64,000 nt of DNA from Pseudomonas californiensis. Its GTDB lineage: Bacteria > Pseudomonadota > Gammaproteobacteria > Pseudomonadales > Pseudomonadaceae. The translations under genes were made by a program, and so were the position numbers. The stretch lies in assembly GCF_021147775.1 (NCBI RefSeq), contig NZ_JAGTPK010000017.1:1-64000 (forward strand), given 5' to 3'. Shown here in pieces: positions 34,445 to 43,062 of this stretch. The first letter of the stretch is position 1. Each line of letters starts with the position of its first letter. The notes beneath the pieces were generated by a model. The model was not told where the DNA came from, ran no database searches, and was given only the letters and a program-made list of their open reading frames with translations.

Positions 34445-34690
34445 TTACTTCTTTTTGATCAGGCCGTAGATAACCAGCAGGATGATTGCACCGACCAGCG
34501 CGCCCAGGAAGCCTGCGCCTTGACCTGCCTGATAAATGCCCAGAGCCTGGCCACCGTAGGTCGCTGCAAGCGAACCGGCGATACCCAGAACGATGGTCAT
34601 GATCCAACCCATGCTGTCATCGCCCGGCTTCAGAAAGCGAGCCAACAGGCCGACGATAAAGCCGATAAAGATGGTTCCAATGATGCCCAT
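34445..34690 (-). CDS. GlsB/YeaQ/YmgE family stress-response membrane protein
   Basis: 81 aa from ATG 34690 (MGIIGTIFIGFIVGLLARF) with three hydrophobic segments and a Lys-rich end. Matches the transglycosylase-associated GlsB/YeaQ family, small inner-membrane proteins of unclear role, often induced by stress. The longer in-frame frame upstream starts in sequence with no family match. It lies 82 bp upstream of the DUF3299 gene on the same strand. Confidence 0.85.
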   Translation of the reverse strand: MGIIGTIFIGFIVGLLARFLKPGDDSMGWIMTIVLGIAGSLAATYGGQALGIYQAGQGAGFLGALVGAIILLVIYGLIKKK

Positions 34691-34909
34691 GCCGTTTCCC
34701 TCTGTGTGAAGTGAACATGCCAAGACCCTTTGCAGCCTTGGCTTACTGCTATCTGAGAACACCGCGGGGGAATGGTTCCGGCGTGAACCGAAGTTTGCGG
34801 CACGCAGACGCATTCTTCATGAACAGCCGGTGACCTGCTGGTGAAAGCACCCGTGAGTAGGAGCGAGCCGGGACACGCTATCCTGGTCGCGAAGACTGAC
34901 CTGCGCCTG

Positions 34910-35992
34910 TCAGCCTTTGATCAGTGCCTGGACCTGTTTGACCTGACGGTCCAGCGTGGCGCGATCGGCGCTGCGCACGGTCGCGTGGCCCACCTTGCGG
35001 CCCGCCTTGAACGCCTTGCCGTAGTGATGCAAATGGCAGTCTTCGACGGCAATGACCTTGCTGACATCCGGCACTTCACCGATGAAATTCAGCATGGCGC
35101 TCTCACCTACCTTGGCCGTGGAGCCCAGCGGCAAGCCCGCAACCGCCCGCAAGTGGTTTTCGAACTGACTGCATTCGGCGCCTTCGGTGGTCCAGTGGCC
35201 GGAGTTGTGCACGCGTGGCGCGATTTCGTTGGCTTTCAGACCACCATCGACTTCGAAAAATTCGAAAGCCAGCACACCCACGTAATCCAGCTGCTGGAGG
35301 ACACGACCGGCGTAGTCTTCAGCCAAGGCCTGCAACGGATGATTCGTGCTGGCGATGGACAGACGCAGAATGCCGCTGTCATGGGTGTTGTGCACCAACG
35401 GGTAAAAACGGGTTTCTCCGTCACGGGCGCGGACCGCGATCAACGACACTTCGCCCGTGAATGGCACGAAGCCTTCCAGCAGGCAAGGGACGCTGCCCAG
35501 CTCGGCAAATGTATCGACCACATCGGCAGGCACACGCAGAACCTTCTGACCCTTGCCGTCGTAACCCAGCGTACGGGTTTTCAGAACGGCAGGCAGGCCG
35601 ATGGTTGCGACCGCAGCGTCGAGATCAGCCTGGGACTGAATGTCGGCGAACGCAGGCGTCGGGATGCCAAGATCCTTGAACATGCTCTTTTCGAACCAGC
35701 GATCACGGGCAATGCGCAGCGCGTCTGCACTCGGGTAAACCGGTACGAACTGCGACAGGAATGCGACGGTTTCAGCCGGGACACTTTCAAATTCGAAGGT
35801 CACCAGATCGACCTCGTCGGCCAACTGGCGCAGGTGATCCAGATCACCGTAATCGGCACGCAGATGTTCGCCCAGCGCGGCTGCACAGGCATCCGGCGCG
35901 GGGTCGAGAAAAGCGAAGTTCATGCCCAGCGGAGTGCCCGCCAGAGCCAACATGCGGCCCAACTGGCCGCCACCGATTACACCGATCTTCAT
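34910..35992 (-). CDS. purK: 5-(carboxyamino)imidazole ribonucleotide synthase
   Basis: A 360-aa ATP-grasp enzyme converting AIR, bicarbonate and ATP to N5-CAIR in purine synthesis. The N-terminus IGVIGGGQLGRMLALAGTPLG is the PurK signature. The ATP-grasp body has the glycine-rich GYDGKGQKVL and the Mg-binding FVDGGLKANEIAPRVHNSGHWT region. Full length. It follows purE by 9 bp, one operon. Confidence 0.96.
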   Translation of the reverse strand: MKIGVIGGGQLGRMLALAGTPLGMNFAFLDPAPDACAAALGEHLRADYGDLDHLRQLADEVDLVTFEFESVPAETVAFLSQFVPVYPSADALRIARDRWFEKSMFKDLGIPTPAFADIQSQADLDAAVATIGLPAVLKTRTLGYDGKGQKVLRVPADVVDTFAELGSVPCLLEGFVPFTGEVSLIAVRARDGETRFYPLVHNTHDSGILRLSIASTNHPLQALAEDYAGRVLQQLDYVGVLAFEFFEVDGGLKANEIAPRVHNSGHWTTEGAECSQFENHLRAVAGLPLGSTAKVGESAMLNFIGEVPDVSKVIAVEDCHLHHYGKAFKAGRKVGHATVRSADRATLDRQVKQVQALIKG

Positions 35993-36001
35993 GGAAAAAC
36001 C

Positions 36002-36493
36002 TCAGGCGTGGCGTGGGTCTGGATTGTCCAGGACGCTGTCTGTCTGCTCAGCACGGAATGTCTTCAGCGCTATGTGAAATTGTGGATGCTTTGCACCCAG
36101 GATGCTCGCCGACAGCAGGGCTGCGTTGATCGCGCCCGCCTTGCCGATTGCCAGGGTCGCCACCGGAATACCGGCTGGCATCTGCACGATCGACAGCAGT
36201 GAGTCGACGCCCGACAGCATGGAAGACTGCACCGGAACACCCAGCACAGGCAGGTGTGTCTTGGCCGCACACATGCCAGGCAAATGCGCCGCGCCACCCG
36301 CACCGGCGATGATCACCTCAATGCCGCGGCCTTCAGCCTGCTCGGCATACTGAAACAGCAGGTCCGGCGTGCGGTGAGCTGACACCACTTTGACTTCATA
36401 AGGAATGCCGAGCTTTTCCAGCATGTCCACGGTGTGGCTAAGGGTGGACCAATCGGACTTGGAGCCCATGATCACGCCAACCAGTGCGCTCAT
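36002..36493 (-). CDS. purE: N5-carboxyaminoimidazole ribonucleotide mutase
   Basis: A 163-aa cytosolic mutase converting N5-CAIR to CAIR. It has MGSKSDWSTLS at the N-terminus, SAHRTPDLLFQYA with the catalytic histidine, and AGGAAHLPGM and GVPVQSS loops. ATG 36493 (MSALVGVIMGSKSD) is chosen; GTG/ATG codons five residues upstream are possible but not family-like. It heads purE-purK, preceded by an unusually strong hairpin in its leader. Confidence 0.95.
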   Translation of the reverse strand: MSALVGVIMGSKSDWSTLSHTVDMLEKLGIPYEVKVVSAHRTPDLLFQYAEQAEGRGIEVIIAGAGGAAHLPGMCAAKTHLPVLGVPVQSSMLSGVDSLLSIVQMPAGIPVATLAIGKAGAINAALLSASILGAKHPQFHIALKTFRAEQTDSVLDNPDPRHA

Positions 36494-36533
36494 CGTCGTG
36501 CCTCTCATCGGGCGCCCGCAGGCGCGTCTGAAA

Positions 36534-36571
36534 ACAACAAGCCACGCAGGAAAACCAGCGTGGCTTGTTGT
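36534..36571 (-). promoter_or_regulatory. Strong hairpin in the purE leader (attenuator-like)
   Basis: ACAACAAGCCACGC and GCGTGGCTTGTTGT pair perfectly over 14 bp with a 10-nt loop, 41-78 nt upstream of the purE start. On the purE strand the stem is followed by TTTTC, so it resembles a rho-independent terminator inside the leader. A possible regulatory or attenuating element; mechanism unknown. Confidence 0.5.
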
Positions 36572-36608
36572 ACGAATAATGACCGATTCAACCGGCCAAA
36601 GGCCGCGC

Positions 36609-36636
36609 AGTATACCTCAATGCGCCAGGATGACAG
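36609..36636 (-). promoter_or_regulatory. Candidate sigma-70 promoter of purEK
   Basis: On the minus strand: CTGTCA, then 16 nt, then TATACT (36614-36609). The -10 is 5 of 6 to TATAAT; the -35 is 4 of 6. Transcription would begin near 36602 and run through the 36534-36571 hairpin, so the leader would be about 110 nt. Confidence 0.45.
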
Positions 36637-36854
36637 CCCCTTCGACGACCAACCGCTCAAGGTTTTTGCACGCGGCGAAAACCTTCCTTCAAGTGCATAC
36701 AACAGCAACGGCGAGCGTCCTGCCTTCCATGCAGGACATACCTACACACGCAGCTGCCTGTGCCGACTCACACGCCACACATTTTGCTATTAGCTGATTA
36801 CGTCGATCCATGAAGGACCGACCGGACCTTTTACCTGCTCAAGGATGAGTAACC

Positions 36855-37502
36855 ATGTTCAAAGCAATCGCAACTTCTCTATTGATGGCGGTTACGCTAT
36901 CGCTGTGCCACGGCGTACTGGCCAACGATCTGCCCGACGGCCCGCCCTCCAAGCGGCCTCTGTTCTTCTACCTCGTTATCCATGATGACCTGCCCCAGGC
37001 GAAGATCGACAGCCTTGTCGAGAATCACTTTGCCTGGCTGATAAAAGACCTGGAGAGTTTTACGGGGCGTCGGATCAATCTGGAATTCATTCGTAATGCT
37101 CCGGCCTTGACTGACTTCTCCTATAAGGGAGACGACACGGACCAATTGTCTGCTCTTTGGAAAAAACAGGTCGATCAGTACATGAACACCCACAATCTGC
37201 CGCGCAACCACACCACCAAGTACCTGCTGCTTACCAACAACAGTATCAACTCGAAAGTCATGGGCTTTGCAATAGACAAAGGCTATGCCGGTATCGCATC
37301 ACTGGAAACCTATCCGGCGCCTGCGCACGAGCTGGGTCATATGCTGGGTGGTCATCATGACTCGGCAGAAGTGCTTTACCAGAACGGCTGGTGGTGCGAA
37401 ACCAATCTGATGCCAACCCGGGTCAACCTGCGCGCCAATTGCTATGTGTTCAGCGACGAGAACAAACAACGCATCGCCGCTCACCTGAGCGAATACCCCT
37501 GA
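36855..37502 (+). CDS. Secreted small metzincin-like zinc metalloprotease
   Basis: 215 aa. Signal peptide to about residue 23 (CHGVLA). The zinc-binding HExxHxxGxxH is complete: HELGHMLGGHH at residues 158-168, ligands His158, His162 and His168, with Glu159 as base. The Met-turn follows at Met186 (CETNLMP). Cys181 and Cys196 could form a disulfide. The N-terminal 130 residues are a short mixed fold, shorter than typical reprolysins, nearest in size to snapalysin- or M12-like minimal metzincins. No operon partner, no obvious propeptide. Substrate unknown. Confidence 0.8.
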   Translation: MFKAIATSLLMAVTLSLCHGVLANDLPDGPPSKRPLFFYLVIHDDLPQAKIDSLVENHFAWLIKDLESFTGRRINLEFIRNAPALTDFSYKGDDTDQLSALWKKQVDQYMNTHNLPRNHTTKYLLLTNNSINSKVMGFAIDKGYAGIASLETYPAPAHELGHMLGGHHDSAEVLYQNGWWCETNLMPTRVNLRANCYVFSDENKQRIAAHLSEYP

Positions 37503-37508
37503 GTGAAT

Positions 37509-37557
37509 ACGGGCCGCTCACGCTGCAAAAACCTTTTGAAATTACGTGGCGGCCCGT
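37509..37557. terminator. Possible shared hairpin between convergent genes
   Basis: ACGGGCCGC (37509-37517) and GCGGCCCGT (37549-37557) form a 9-bp stem with a long inner loop that itself has CACG/CGTG. It fills the 56-bp gap between the metzincin-like and LysR gene ends. No clean T-run, so termination strength is uncertain. Confidence 0.4.
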
Positions 37558-37558
37558 G

Positions 37559-38470
37559 TCAGGCCTGTTCCTGGGCAGCCGCGCTTTCCAGCTTGCGCCA
37601 CAGCAGGCGGACGTTGGCCTTGCGGACCAGGGCGCAGCGGTACAGGCGAATCTCCAGTGGTACATGCCACTGCGGCCCGCCGCATACCACTAGCTCGCCA
37701 CGTGCCAGTTCGGCTCGTACGCTGAGCTGCGGCACCCAGGTAATACCCAGCCCCTCGAGCGCCATGCTTTTAAGGCTGTCCGCCATCGCAGTTTCATACA
37801 CCGTCGTAAAACGCAGGTTGCGCTGGCGCAGCAGCAGGTTGACCGAACGGCCGAGAAAGGCACCCGCGCTGTACGCCAACAACGGCACACTGGCCTCACC
37901 TTCCATGTCGAACAACGGTTGACCGCTGGCGTCCGCAGCGCAGACCGGCAGCATCTGAGTCTGGCCAAGGTGCAGTGATGGAAAGATCTCGGCATCCATC
38001 TGCAATGCCGCGTCGGGATCGTAGAACGCCAACATCAGGTCGCAACCGCCTTCGCGCAGCGCGTGAACGGCATCGCCCACGTTGGTTGCCACGAGACGCG
38101 TCGCGATGTTCAGACCTTCATTACGCAGTTGGGCAATCCAGCGCGGGAAGAAGCCGAGCGCCAGCGAGTGGGCCGCCGCGACCTGCATGACCTCGCCCTG
38201 CCCGCCTTCCAGGTGGTGAAGATGGCGAACGACTTCACCCAGCTGTTCAACCACCGTGCGTGCTGTCACCAGAAACAGCTGACCAGCTGCCGTCAACTCG
38301 ATGGGCGTTCGCGAGCGATTCACCAGGGTAAGGCCCAGCGCGGACTCAAGGCTGCGGATTCTTCTGCTGAAGGCTGGCTGCGTGACAAAGCGACGCTCGG
38401 CGGCCTGGGAAAAACTGCGGGTGGCCGCCAGCGCGCTGAAATCCTCCAACCATTTGCTTTCCAGATTCAT
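37559..38470 (-). CDS. LysR family transcriptional regulator
   Basis: 303 aa from ATG 38470 (MNLESKWLEDFSALAATRSF). HTH in residues about 5-62 (SQAAERRFVTQPAFSRRIRSLE), then a substrate-binding-like effector domain (residues about 90-290). It lies beside aspA in divergent orientation, with 318 bp between. Pseudomonads keep this gene near aspA and purEK, so it may regulate aspartase or neighbours, but no direct evidence is seen. The upstream in-frame extension is rejected. Confidence 0.8.
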   Translation of the reverse strand: MNLESKWLEDFSALAATRSFSQAAERRFVTQPAFSRRIRSLESALGLTLVNRSRTPIELTAAGQLFLVTARTVVEQLGEVVRHLHHLEGGQGEVMQVAAAHSLALGFFPRWIAQLRNEGLNIATRLVATNVGDAVHALREGGCDLMLAFYDPDAALQMDAEIFPSLHLGQTQMLPVCAADASGQPLFDMEGEASVPLLAYSAGAFLGRSVNLLLRQRNLRFTTVYETAMADSLKSMALEGLGITWVPQLSVRAELARGELVVCGGPQWHVPLEIRLYRCALVRKANVRLLWRKLESAAAQEQA

Positions 38471-38788
38471 CAGGTCCCTCCGGACACCATTGTCTTCAAC
38501 AGCGGGCGGATCAGGGTCGTGTATGCCCACGTCAATTAAAGCCGACAGGATGAAGACGGCGCGCACAGCAAAGCCGATACATGAATCAACAACATTGGGT
38601 ATGGAACGACAACGCCCACAGGTGCGACGTTTTGCCGCCTTTACGTACCATGATTGCTCCGGGTCACATTCTCATTATGCCGTTCTTGCATAGGCCAGCG
38701 GTTAAAGGCATTAGCCAAATTAAGAGGTGAAGCCCAATATTCGCGGCGTTCCGGCATTGTCCGTGCCTTTTTTGAGACTTTTTTTATC
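38471..38788. other. 318-bp divergent gap between the LysR gene and aspA
   Basis: No gene seen. AT-rich patches and a T-tract before aspA (38767-38785) follow a weak GGCA/TGCC hairpin. The region should hold both promoters; I cannot assign exact sites. Confidence 0.4.
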
Positions 38789-40213
38789 ATGTCCTCGCCT
38801 GCATCACTGCGCATCGAAAAAGACCTGTTGGGTGTTCTCGAAGTCCCTGCCGCTGCTTATTACGGCATTCAGACCCTGCGGGCGGTGAACAATTTTCACC
38901 TCTCCGGCGTACCGCTGTCGCACTATCCGAAGCTGGTCGTGGCCCTGGCCATGGTCAAGCAGGCAGCAGCTGATGCAAACAACCAGCTCGGACATCTGAC
39001 CGACGCCAAGCATGCAGCTATAAGCGAGGCCTGCGCACGGTTGATCCGCGGCGACTTTCACGACCAGTTCGTCGTCGACATGATTCAGGGCGGCGCCGGT
39101 ACGTCGACCAACATGAATGCCAACGAGGTCATTGCCAACATCGCCCTGGAATCCATGGGCTTCGAGAAGGGTGAGTACAAACACCTGCACCCGAACAACG
39201 ATGTGAACATGGCGCAGTCGACCAACGATGCCTATCCGACGGCCATCCGCCTGGGTCTGCTGCTGGGTCACGACGCGCTGCTCGCCAGCCTCGACAGTCT
39301 GATCCAGGCATTCGCGGCAAAGGGCCAGGAATTCAATCACGTTCTGAAAATGGGCCGCACCCAGTTGCAGGATGCGGTCCCGATGACCCTGGGCCAGGAA
39401 TTCCGCGCCTTCGCCACCACCCTGACAGAAGACCTGAACCGTCTGCGCAGCCTCGCGCCTGAACTGCTGACCGAGGTCAATCTGGGCGGCACGGCTATCG
39501 GCACCGGCATCAACGCCGACCCTGGCTATCAGAAGCTTGCCGTAGATCGCCTCGCAACCATAAGCGGCCAGCCGCTGGTACCGGCAGCCGACCTGATCGA
39601 AGCCACGTCGGACATGGGCGCCTTCGTACTGTTCTCGGGCATGCTCAAGCGCACAGCGGTCAAGCTGTCGAAGATCTGCAACGACCTGCGCCTGCTGTCC
39701 AGCGGCCCACGCACCGGCATCAACGAAATCAACCTGCCTGCCCGTCAGCCCGGAAGCTCGATCATGCCCGGCAAGGTCAACCCGGTCATTCCAGAAGCGG
39801 TCAACCAGGTGGCCTTCGAAATCATCGGTAACGACCTGTCGCTGACCATGGCCGCAGAGGGCGGGCAGCTGCAGCTCAACGTCATGGAGCCGCTGATCGC
39901 CTACAAGATCTTCGACTCGATCCGCCTGCTGCAGCGCGCGATGGACATGCTTCGTGAACACTGCATCGTCGGCATTACCGCCAACGAACAGCGCTGCCGT
40001 GAACTGGTCGAGCACTCGATCGGTCTGGTCACAGCACTGAACCCGTACATCGGCTACGAAAACTCGACGCGGATCGCCCGCATCGCTCTTGAGACAGGCC
40101 GCGGCGTACTGGAACTGGTGCGTGAGGAAGGCTTGCTCGATGACGCGATGCTCGACGACATCCTGCGTCCGGAAAACATGATCGCTCCTCGTCTGGCTCC
40201 ATTGAAGGCCTGA
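38789..40213 (+). CDS. aspA: Aspartate ammonia-lyase
   Basis: A 474-aa aspartase of the fumarase/aspartase superfamily, interconverting aspartate and fumarate plus ammonia. It has the signature GSSIMPGKVNPVIPE with the catalytic serine loop, plus GTSTNMNANEVIAN and NDAYPTAIRLG. ATG 38789 (MSSPASLRIEKDLLGVLEVP) is the family start; an upstream in-frame extension to 38654 is rejected. Cytosolic. The alanine symporter and asparaginase genes follow, so the three probably serve Asn/Asp/Ala catabolism. A double hairpin follows its stop. Confidence 0.95.
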   Translation: MSSPASLRIEKDLLGVLEVPAAAYYGIQTLRAVNNFHLSGVPLSHYPKLVVALAMVKQAAADANNQLGHLTDAKHAAISEACARLIRGDFHDQFVVDMIQGGAGTSTNMNANEVIANIALESMGFEKGEYKHLHPNNDVNMAQSTNDAYPTAIRLGLLLGHDALLASLDSLIQAFAAKGQEFNHVLKMGRTQLQDAVPMTLGQEFRAFATTLTEDLNRLRSLAPELLTEVNLGGTAIGTGINADPGYQKLAVDRLATISGQPLVPAADLIEATSDMGAFVLFSGMLKRTAVKLSKICNDLRLLSSGPRTGINEINLPARQPGSSIMPGKVNPVIPEAVNQVAFEIIGNDLSLTMAAEGGQLQLNVMEPLIAYKIFDSIRLLQRAMDMLREHCIVGITANEQRCRELVEHSIGLVTALNPYIGYENSTRIARIALETGRGVLELVREEGLLDDAMLDDILRPENMIAPRLAPLKA

Positions 40214-40258
40214 CAGGAATGAACTGCGCAACAAGCTCACCAGATTGAGGGCCTAGAC

Positions 40259-40315
40259 ACCCCTCAATTTTTTGAGGGTCTGGGAGTGATTCTCCAGACC
40301 CTTTTTTTTGCCTCG
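40259..40315 (+). terminator. Tandem hairpin terminator after aspA
   Basis: A first hairpin CCCCTCAATTTTTTGAGGGT and a second one GGGTCTGGAG...CTCCAGACCC ending in TTTTTTTT. The second is a strong rho-independent terminator. Confidence 0.82.
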
Positions 40316-40447
40316 AACGCGACGGGATCCAATTTCTGGCCCGACGCCTCTGGCACAACGCTTTCGTGGGTTATCACGAAAGTACTCATTCATCGTCGCG
40401 AATGAAGAATCAGTCACACAAGAAAGCGACTACAGACGTAAAAACTT

Positions 40448-40464
40448 TGCACCGGTATAGTGCG
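40448..40464 (+). promoter_or_regulatory. NtrC-like site overlapping a -10 before the symporter gene
   Basis: TGCACC-GGTAT-AGTGCG resembles the NtrC site TGCACC-N5-GGTGCA (the first half perfect, the second 4 of 6). TATAGT (40456-40461) inside it could be a -10. It sits 31 bp before the start of the symporter. No sigma-54 promoter follows in the gap. Confidence 0.4.
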
Positions 40465-40494
40465 CCCCCTCAAAAGTAGCGAGGAATAACAAAA

Positions 40495-41946
40495 ATGCTG
40501 GAAATGATTAACGACTTCCTCTCAGGCAAAGTACTGATTGTACTCATCGTAGGCCTGGGTAGTTACTTCACGATCCGTTCACGTTTCGTTCAGTTTCGAC
40601 ACTTTTTCCATATGTTCGCGGTTTTTCGCGACAGTTTGAAAAGCAGCTCGGGCCAACTGAGTTCATTCCAGGCCCTCATGCTCAGCCTCGCTGGCCGCGT
40701 AGGTGCCGGTAACATCGCAGGTGTCGGCATCGCCGTGACCCTCGGTGGTCCGGGCGCCGTGTTCTGGATGTGGGTCACCGCACTGGTCGGCATGTCCAGC
40801 AGCTTCATCGAGTGTTCGCTCGCTCAGCTTTACAAACGCAAAGACTCCGAAGGCCAGTTCCGCGGCGGTCCGGCGTATTACATTCAGCACGGCCTGGGCA
40901 AGCGCTGGCTGGGTATGGTCATGGCTGTACTGCTGCTGGTGACCTTCGGCTTCGCCTTCAACGGCTTGCAGTCCCACGCAGTAACAGACTCGCTGAACAG
41001 CGCGTTCGGTGTCAGCACCACCACCACCGGTATCTGTCTGGTCGTGCTACTGGGTTTGGCTTTCATCGGCGGCATCAAGCGCATCGCTGCCATTTCCGAC
41101 CTGCTGGTTCCGGTCAAGACCCTGATCTACATCGCAGTGACCGTCTACGTGATCGTTCTGCAGATCGATCATGTACCTGGCATGTTGATGACCATCGTCA
41201 AAAGCGCCTTCGGTCTTGACCCTGTGTTTGGCGGCCTGATCGGCAGCGCCATCGTGATGGGTGTGAAACGTGGCGTATTCGCCAACGAAGCCGGTCTGGG
41301 CAGCGCACCCAACGTGGCAGCCGTAGCTCAGGTCGAACACCCGGTTGCCCAGGGCGTGGTTCAAGCGTTCAGCGTGTTCCTCGACACCTTCGTCATCTGC
41401 ACCTGCACCGCGTTGCTGATTCTGCTCTCCGGTATCTACAACGTCGGCTACGACGGCAACGGTATCGTTCTGGCACAGAACTCGCTCGCAGCCGTGGTCG
41501 GTGACTGGGGTCGTGTCTTCATCAGCGTTGCGCTGGCTCTGTTTGTGTTCACCTCGATCCTCTACAACTACTATCTGGGTGAAAACAGCCTGCGCTTCCT
41601 GTTTGGCGAGAAGCTCAAGGCCATCGTGATCTACCGCATCGCAGTACTGGCACTGATTCTCTGGGGCGCCGTCGTCGACCTGAAAGATGTGCTGGCATTC
41701 GCGGACATCACCATGACCCTGCTGGCGTTCGTCAACCTGATCGCGCTGGCCATGCTGTTCAAGGTCGTCAAGCGCATCCTGGTTGACTACGATACGCAGC
41801 GTCGGGCGGGCATCAAGACGCCGGTGTTCGATTCCAGTCAGTTCCCGGACCTGGATCTGGACCGCAGCGCATGGCCTGCCAACCCGAGCCACACGCCGAC
41901 AAACGAAATTGAAGTGGCAGCCAAGCCAGCTCCTCAACCACGATAA
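40495..41946 (+). CDS. Alanine/glycine:cation symporter family protein (AgcS)
   Basis: A 483-aa inner-membrane protein with about 11 helices. Family signature GRVGAGNIAGVGIAVTLGGPG and the GPAYYIQ and ANEAGLGSAPNVAA segments mark the Na+/alanine(glycine) symporters of the AgcS family. Probably brings D/L-alanine or glycine into the cell with sodium or protons. ATG 40495 with GAGGAAT about 8 nt upstream. It is 281 bp after aspA behind a terminator, and 29 bp before the asparaginase gene, likely one transcript with it. Confidence 0.9.
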   Translation: MLEMINDFLSGKVLIVLIVGLGSYFTIRSRFVQFRHFFHMFAVFRDSLKSSSGQLSSFQALMLSLAGRVGAGNIAGVGIAVTLGGPGAVFWMWVTALVGMSSSFIECSLAQLYKRKDSEGQFRGGPAYYIQHGLGKRWLGMVMAVLLLVTFGFAFNGLQSHAVTDSLNSAFGVSTTTTGICLVVLLGLAFIGGIKRIAAISDLLVPVKTLIYIAVTVYVIVLQIDHVPGMLMTIVKSAFGLDPVFGGLIGSAIVMGVKRGVFANEAGLGSAPNVAAVAQVEHPVAQGVVQAFSVFLDTFVICTCTALLILLSGIYNVGYDGNGIVLAQNSLAAVVGDWGRVFISVALALFVFTSILYNYYLGENSLRFLFGEKLKAIVIYRIAVLALILWGAVVDLKDVLAFADITMTLLAFVNLIALAMLFKVVKRILVDYDTQRRAGIKTPVFDSSQFPDLDLDRSAWPANPSHTPTNEIEVAAKPAPQPR

Positions 41947-41975
41947 TCAACCGAGCGCCGCGCAGGAGAAGAACC

Positions 41976-42980
41976 ATGCCTCATGATGTACACCCACCCG
42001 CACAGCGAGTGATGGTTCTTTATACCGGCGGCACCATCGGCATGCAGGCCAGCGCCAACGGCCTTGCGCCTGCATCGGGTTTCGAGGCCAGAATGGCCGG
42101 GCAACTGGCCGAGCTACCGGAACTGGTCGTGCCGCAATGGCGCTTTCGCGAAATGGCACCCCTGATCGACAGCGCCAACATGACGCCCGCCTACTGGCTT
42201 CGTCTGCGCGAAGCGGTAATCGAAGCGGTGGACGTGGAAGGCTGCGATGCAGTGCTGGTGCTGCATGGCACCGACACCCTCGCGTACAGCGCGGCGGCAA
42301 TGAGCTTCCAATTGCTGGGCCTTGATGCGCCGGTGGTGTTCACCGGTTCGATGCTACCGGCCGGTGTGCCGGACAGCGATGCGTGGGAAAACGTCAACGG
42401 GGCACTGCTGGCACTGGGCAGCGGTTTGCCAGCAGGTGTCCAGCTGTACTTCCACGGTGAACTGATGGCGCCCACCCGCTGCGCGAAAATTCGCAGCTTT
42501 GGGCGTCATCCGTTCGCGCCTTTGCAACGTTCCCGTGGCGGACATTCGGCAATTTCGTTGCCCGACGCAATGAACTACCGCCAGCCGAAGACACTGGCCA
42601 GCGTCGCTGTCCTGCCATTGTTTCCGGGTGTTGGTGCCGCTCACCTTGATGGTCTGATCAACAGCAACATTCAAGGCCTGGTGCTTGAATGTTTCGGCAG
42701 CGGCACTGGCCCCAGCGATGATCCGCGCTTCATCGAGAGCCTGGAGCGCGCCCGCGCACTGGGCATTTGCGTGGTCGCCATCACGCAATGTCACGAAGGG
42801 GGCGTCGAGTTCGATGTCTACGAAGCGGGCAGTCGTCTGCGCAGTGCGGGCGTACTTTGCGGTGGCGGCATGACCCGTGAAGCCGCGCTGGGCAAATTGC
42901 ATGCGCTGCTCGGTTCGGACCTGAAGATCGACGAGAGCCGCCGTCTGGTGGAACTCGACTTGTGTGGAGAGCTGCGTTAA
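41976..42980 (+). CDS. ansA: Asparaginase, type I cytosolic-like
   Basis: 334 aa, no signal peptide. The N-terminal YTGGTIGM carries the first catalytic threonine and LVLHGTDTLAYSA the second; both are needed in this family. The rest fits the AnsA size and folds into the two-lobe asparaginase. Hydrolyses asparagine to aspartate and ammonia, the product feeding AspA. ATG 41976 with GGAGAAG upstream, 29 bp after the symporter. Confidence 0.9.
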   Translation: MPHDVHPPAQRVMVLYTGGTIGMQASANGLAPASGFEARMAGQLAELPELVVPQWRFREMAPLIDSANMTPAYWLRLREAVIEAVDVEGCDAVLVLHGTDTLAYSAAAMSFQLLGLDAPVVFTGSMLPAGVPDSDAWENVNGALLALGSGLPAGVQLYFHGELMAPTRCAKIRSFGRHPFAPLQRSRGGHSAISLPDAMNYRQPKTLASVAVLPLFPGVGAAHLDGLINSNIQGLVLECFGSGTGPSDDPRFIESLERARALGICVVAITQCHEGGVEFDVYEAGSRLRSAGVLCGGGMTREAALGKLHALLGSDLKIDESRRLVELDLCGELR

Positions 42981-42990
42981 GCAGCTCTCC
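42966..42990 (+). terminator. Hairpin across the ansA stop codon
   Basis: GGAGAGCTGC (42966-42975) and GCAGCTCTCC (42981-42990) pair perfectly with a 5-nt loop that holds the stop codon TAA (42978-42980). No T-run follows; it may be a weak terminator or a 3' end stabiliser. Confidence 0.5.
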
Positions 42991-43062
42991 ATCCGCCCTG
43001 TCGACTCAGGATTGGCCTGAGTCAACATCGCTAACTGCCATCACCTCGCGAACACCCTTCTC

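Larger units (their letters stand above)
36494..36854. other. Gap between purE and the metzincin-like gene
   Basis: A 361-bp divergent region. It holds the purE leader hairpin, a candidate purEK promoter and, at the right side, the leader of the metzincin-like gene with AAGGATGAG about 10 nt upstream of its ATG. No separate gene seen. Open frames crossing it lack domains. Confidence 0.45.

Noticed and set aside
34841..36202. A 453-codon plus-strand frame opposite purK and purE.
   Set aside because: Antisense shadow; both purK and purE have complete motifs on the minus strand.
38804..40240. A 478-codon minus-strand frame opposite aspA.
   Set aside because: Antisense shadow of a well-conserved enzyme; composition is atypical of a real protein.
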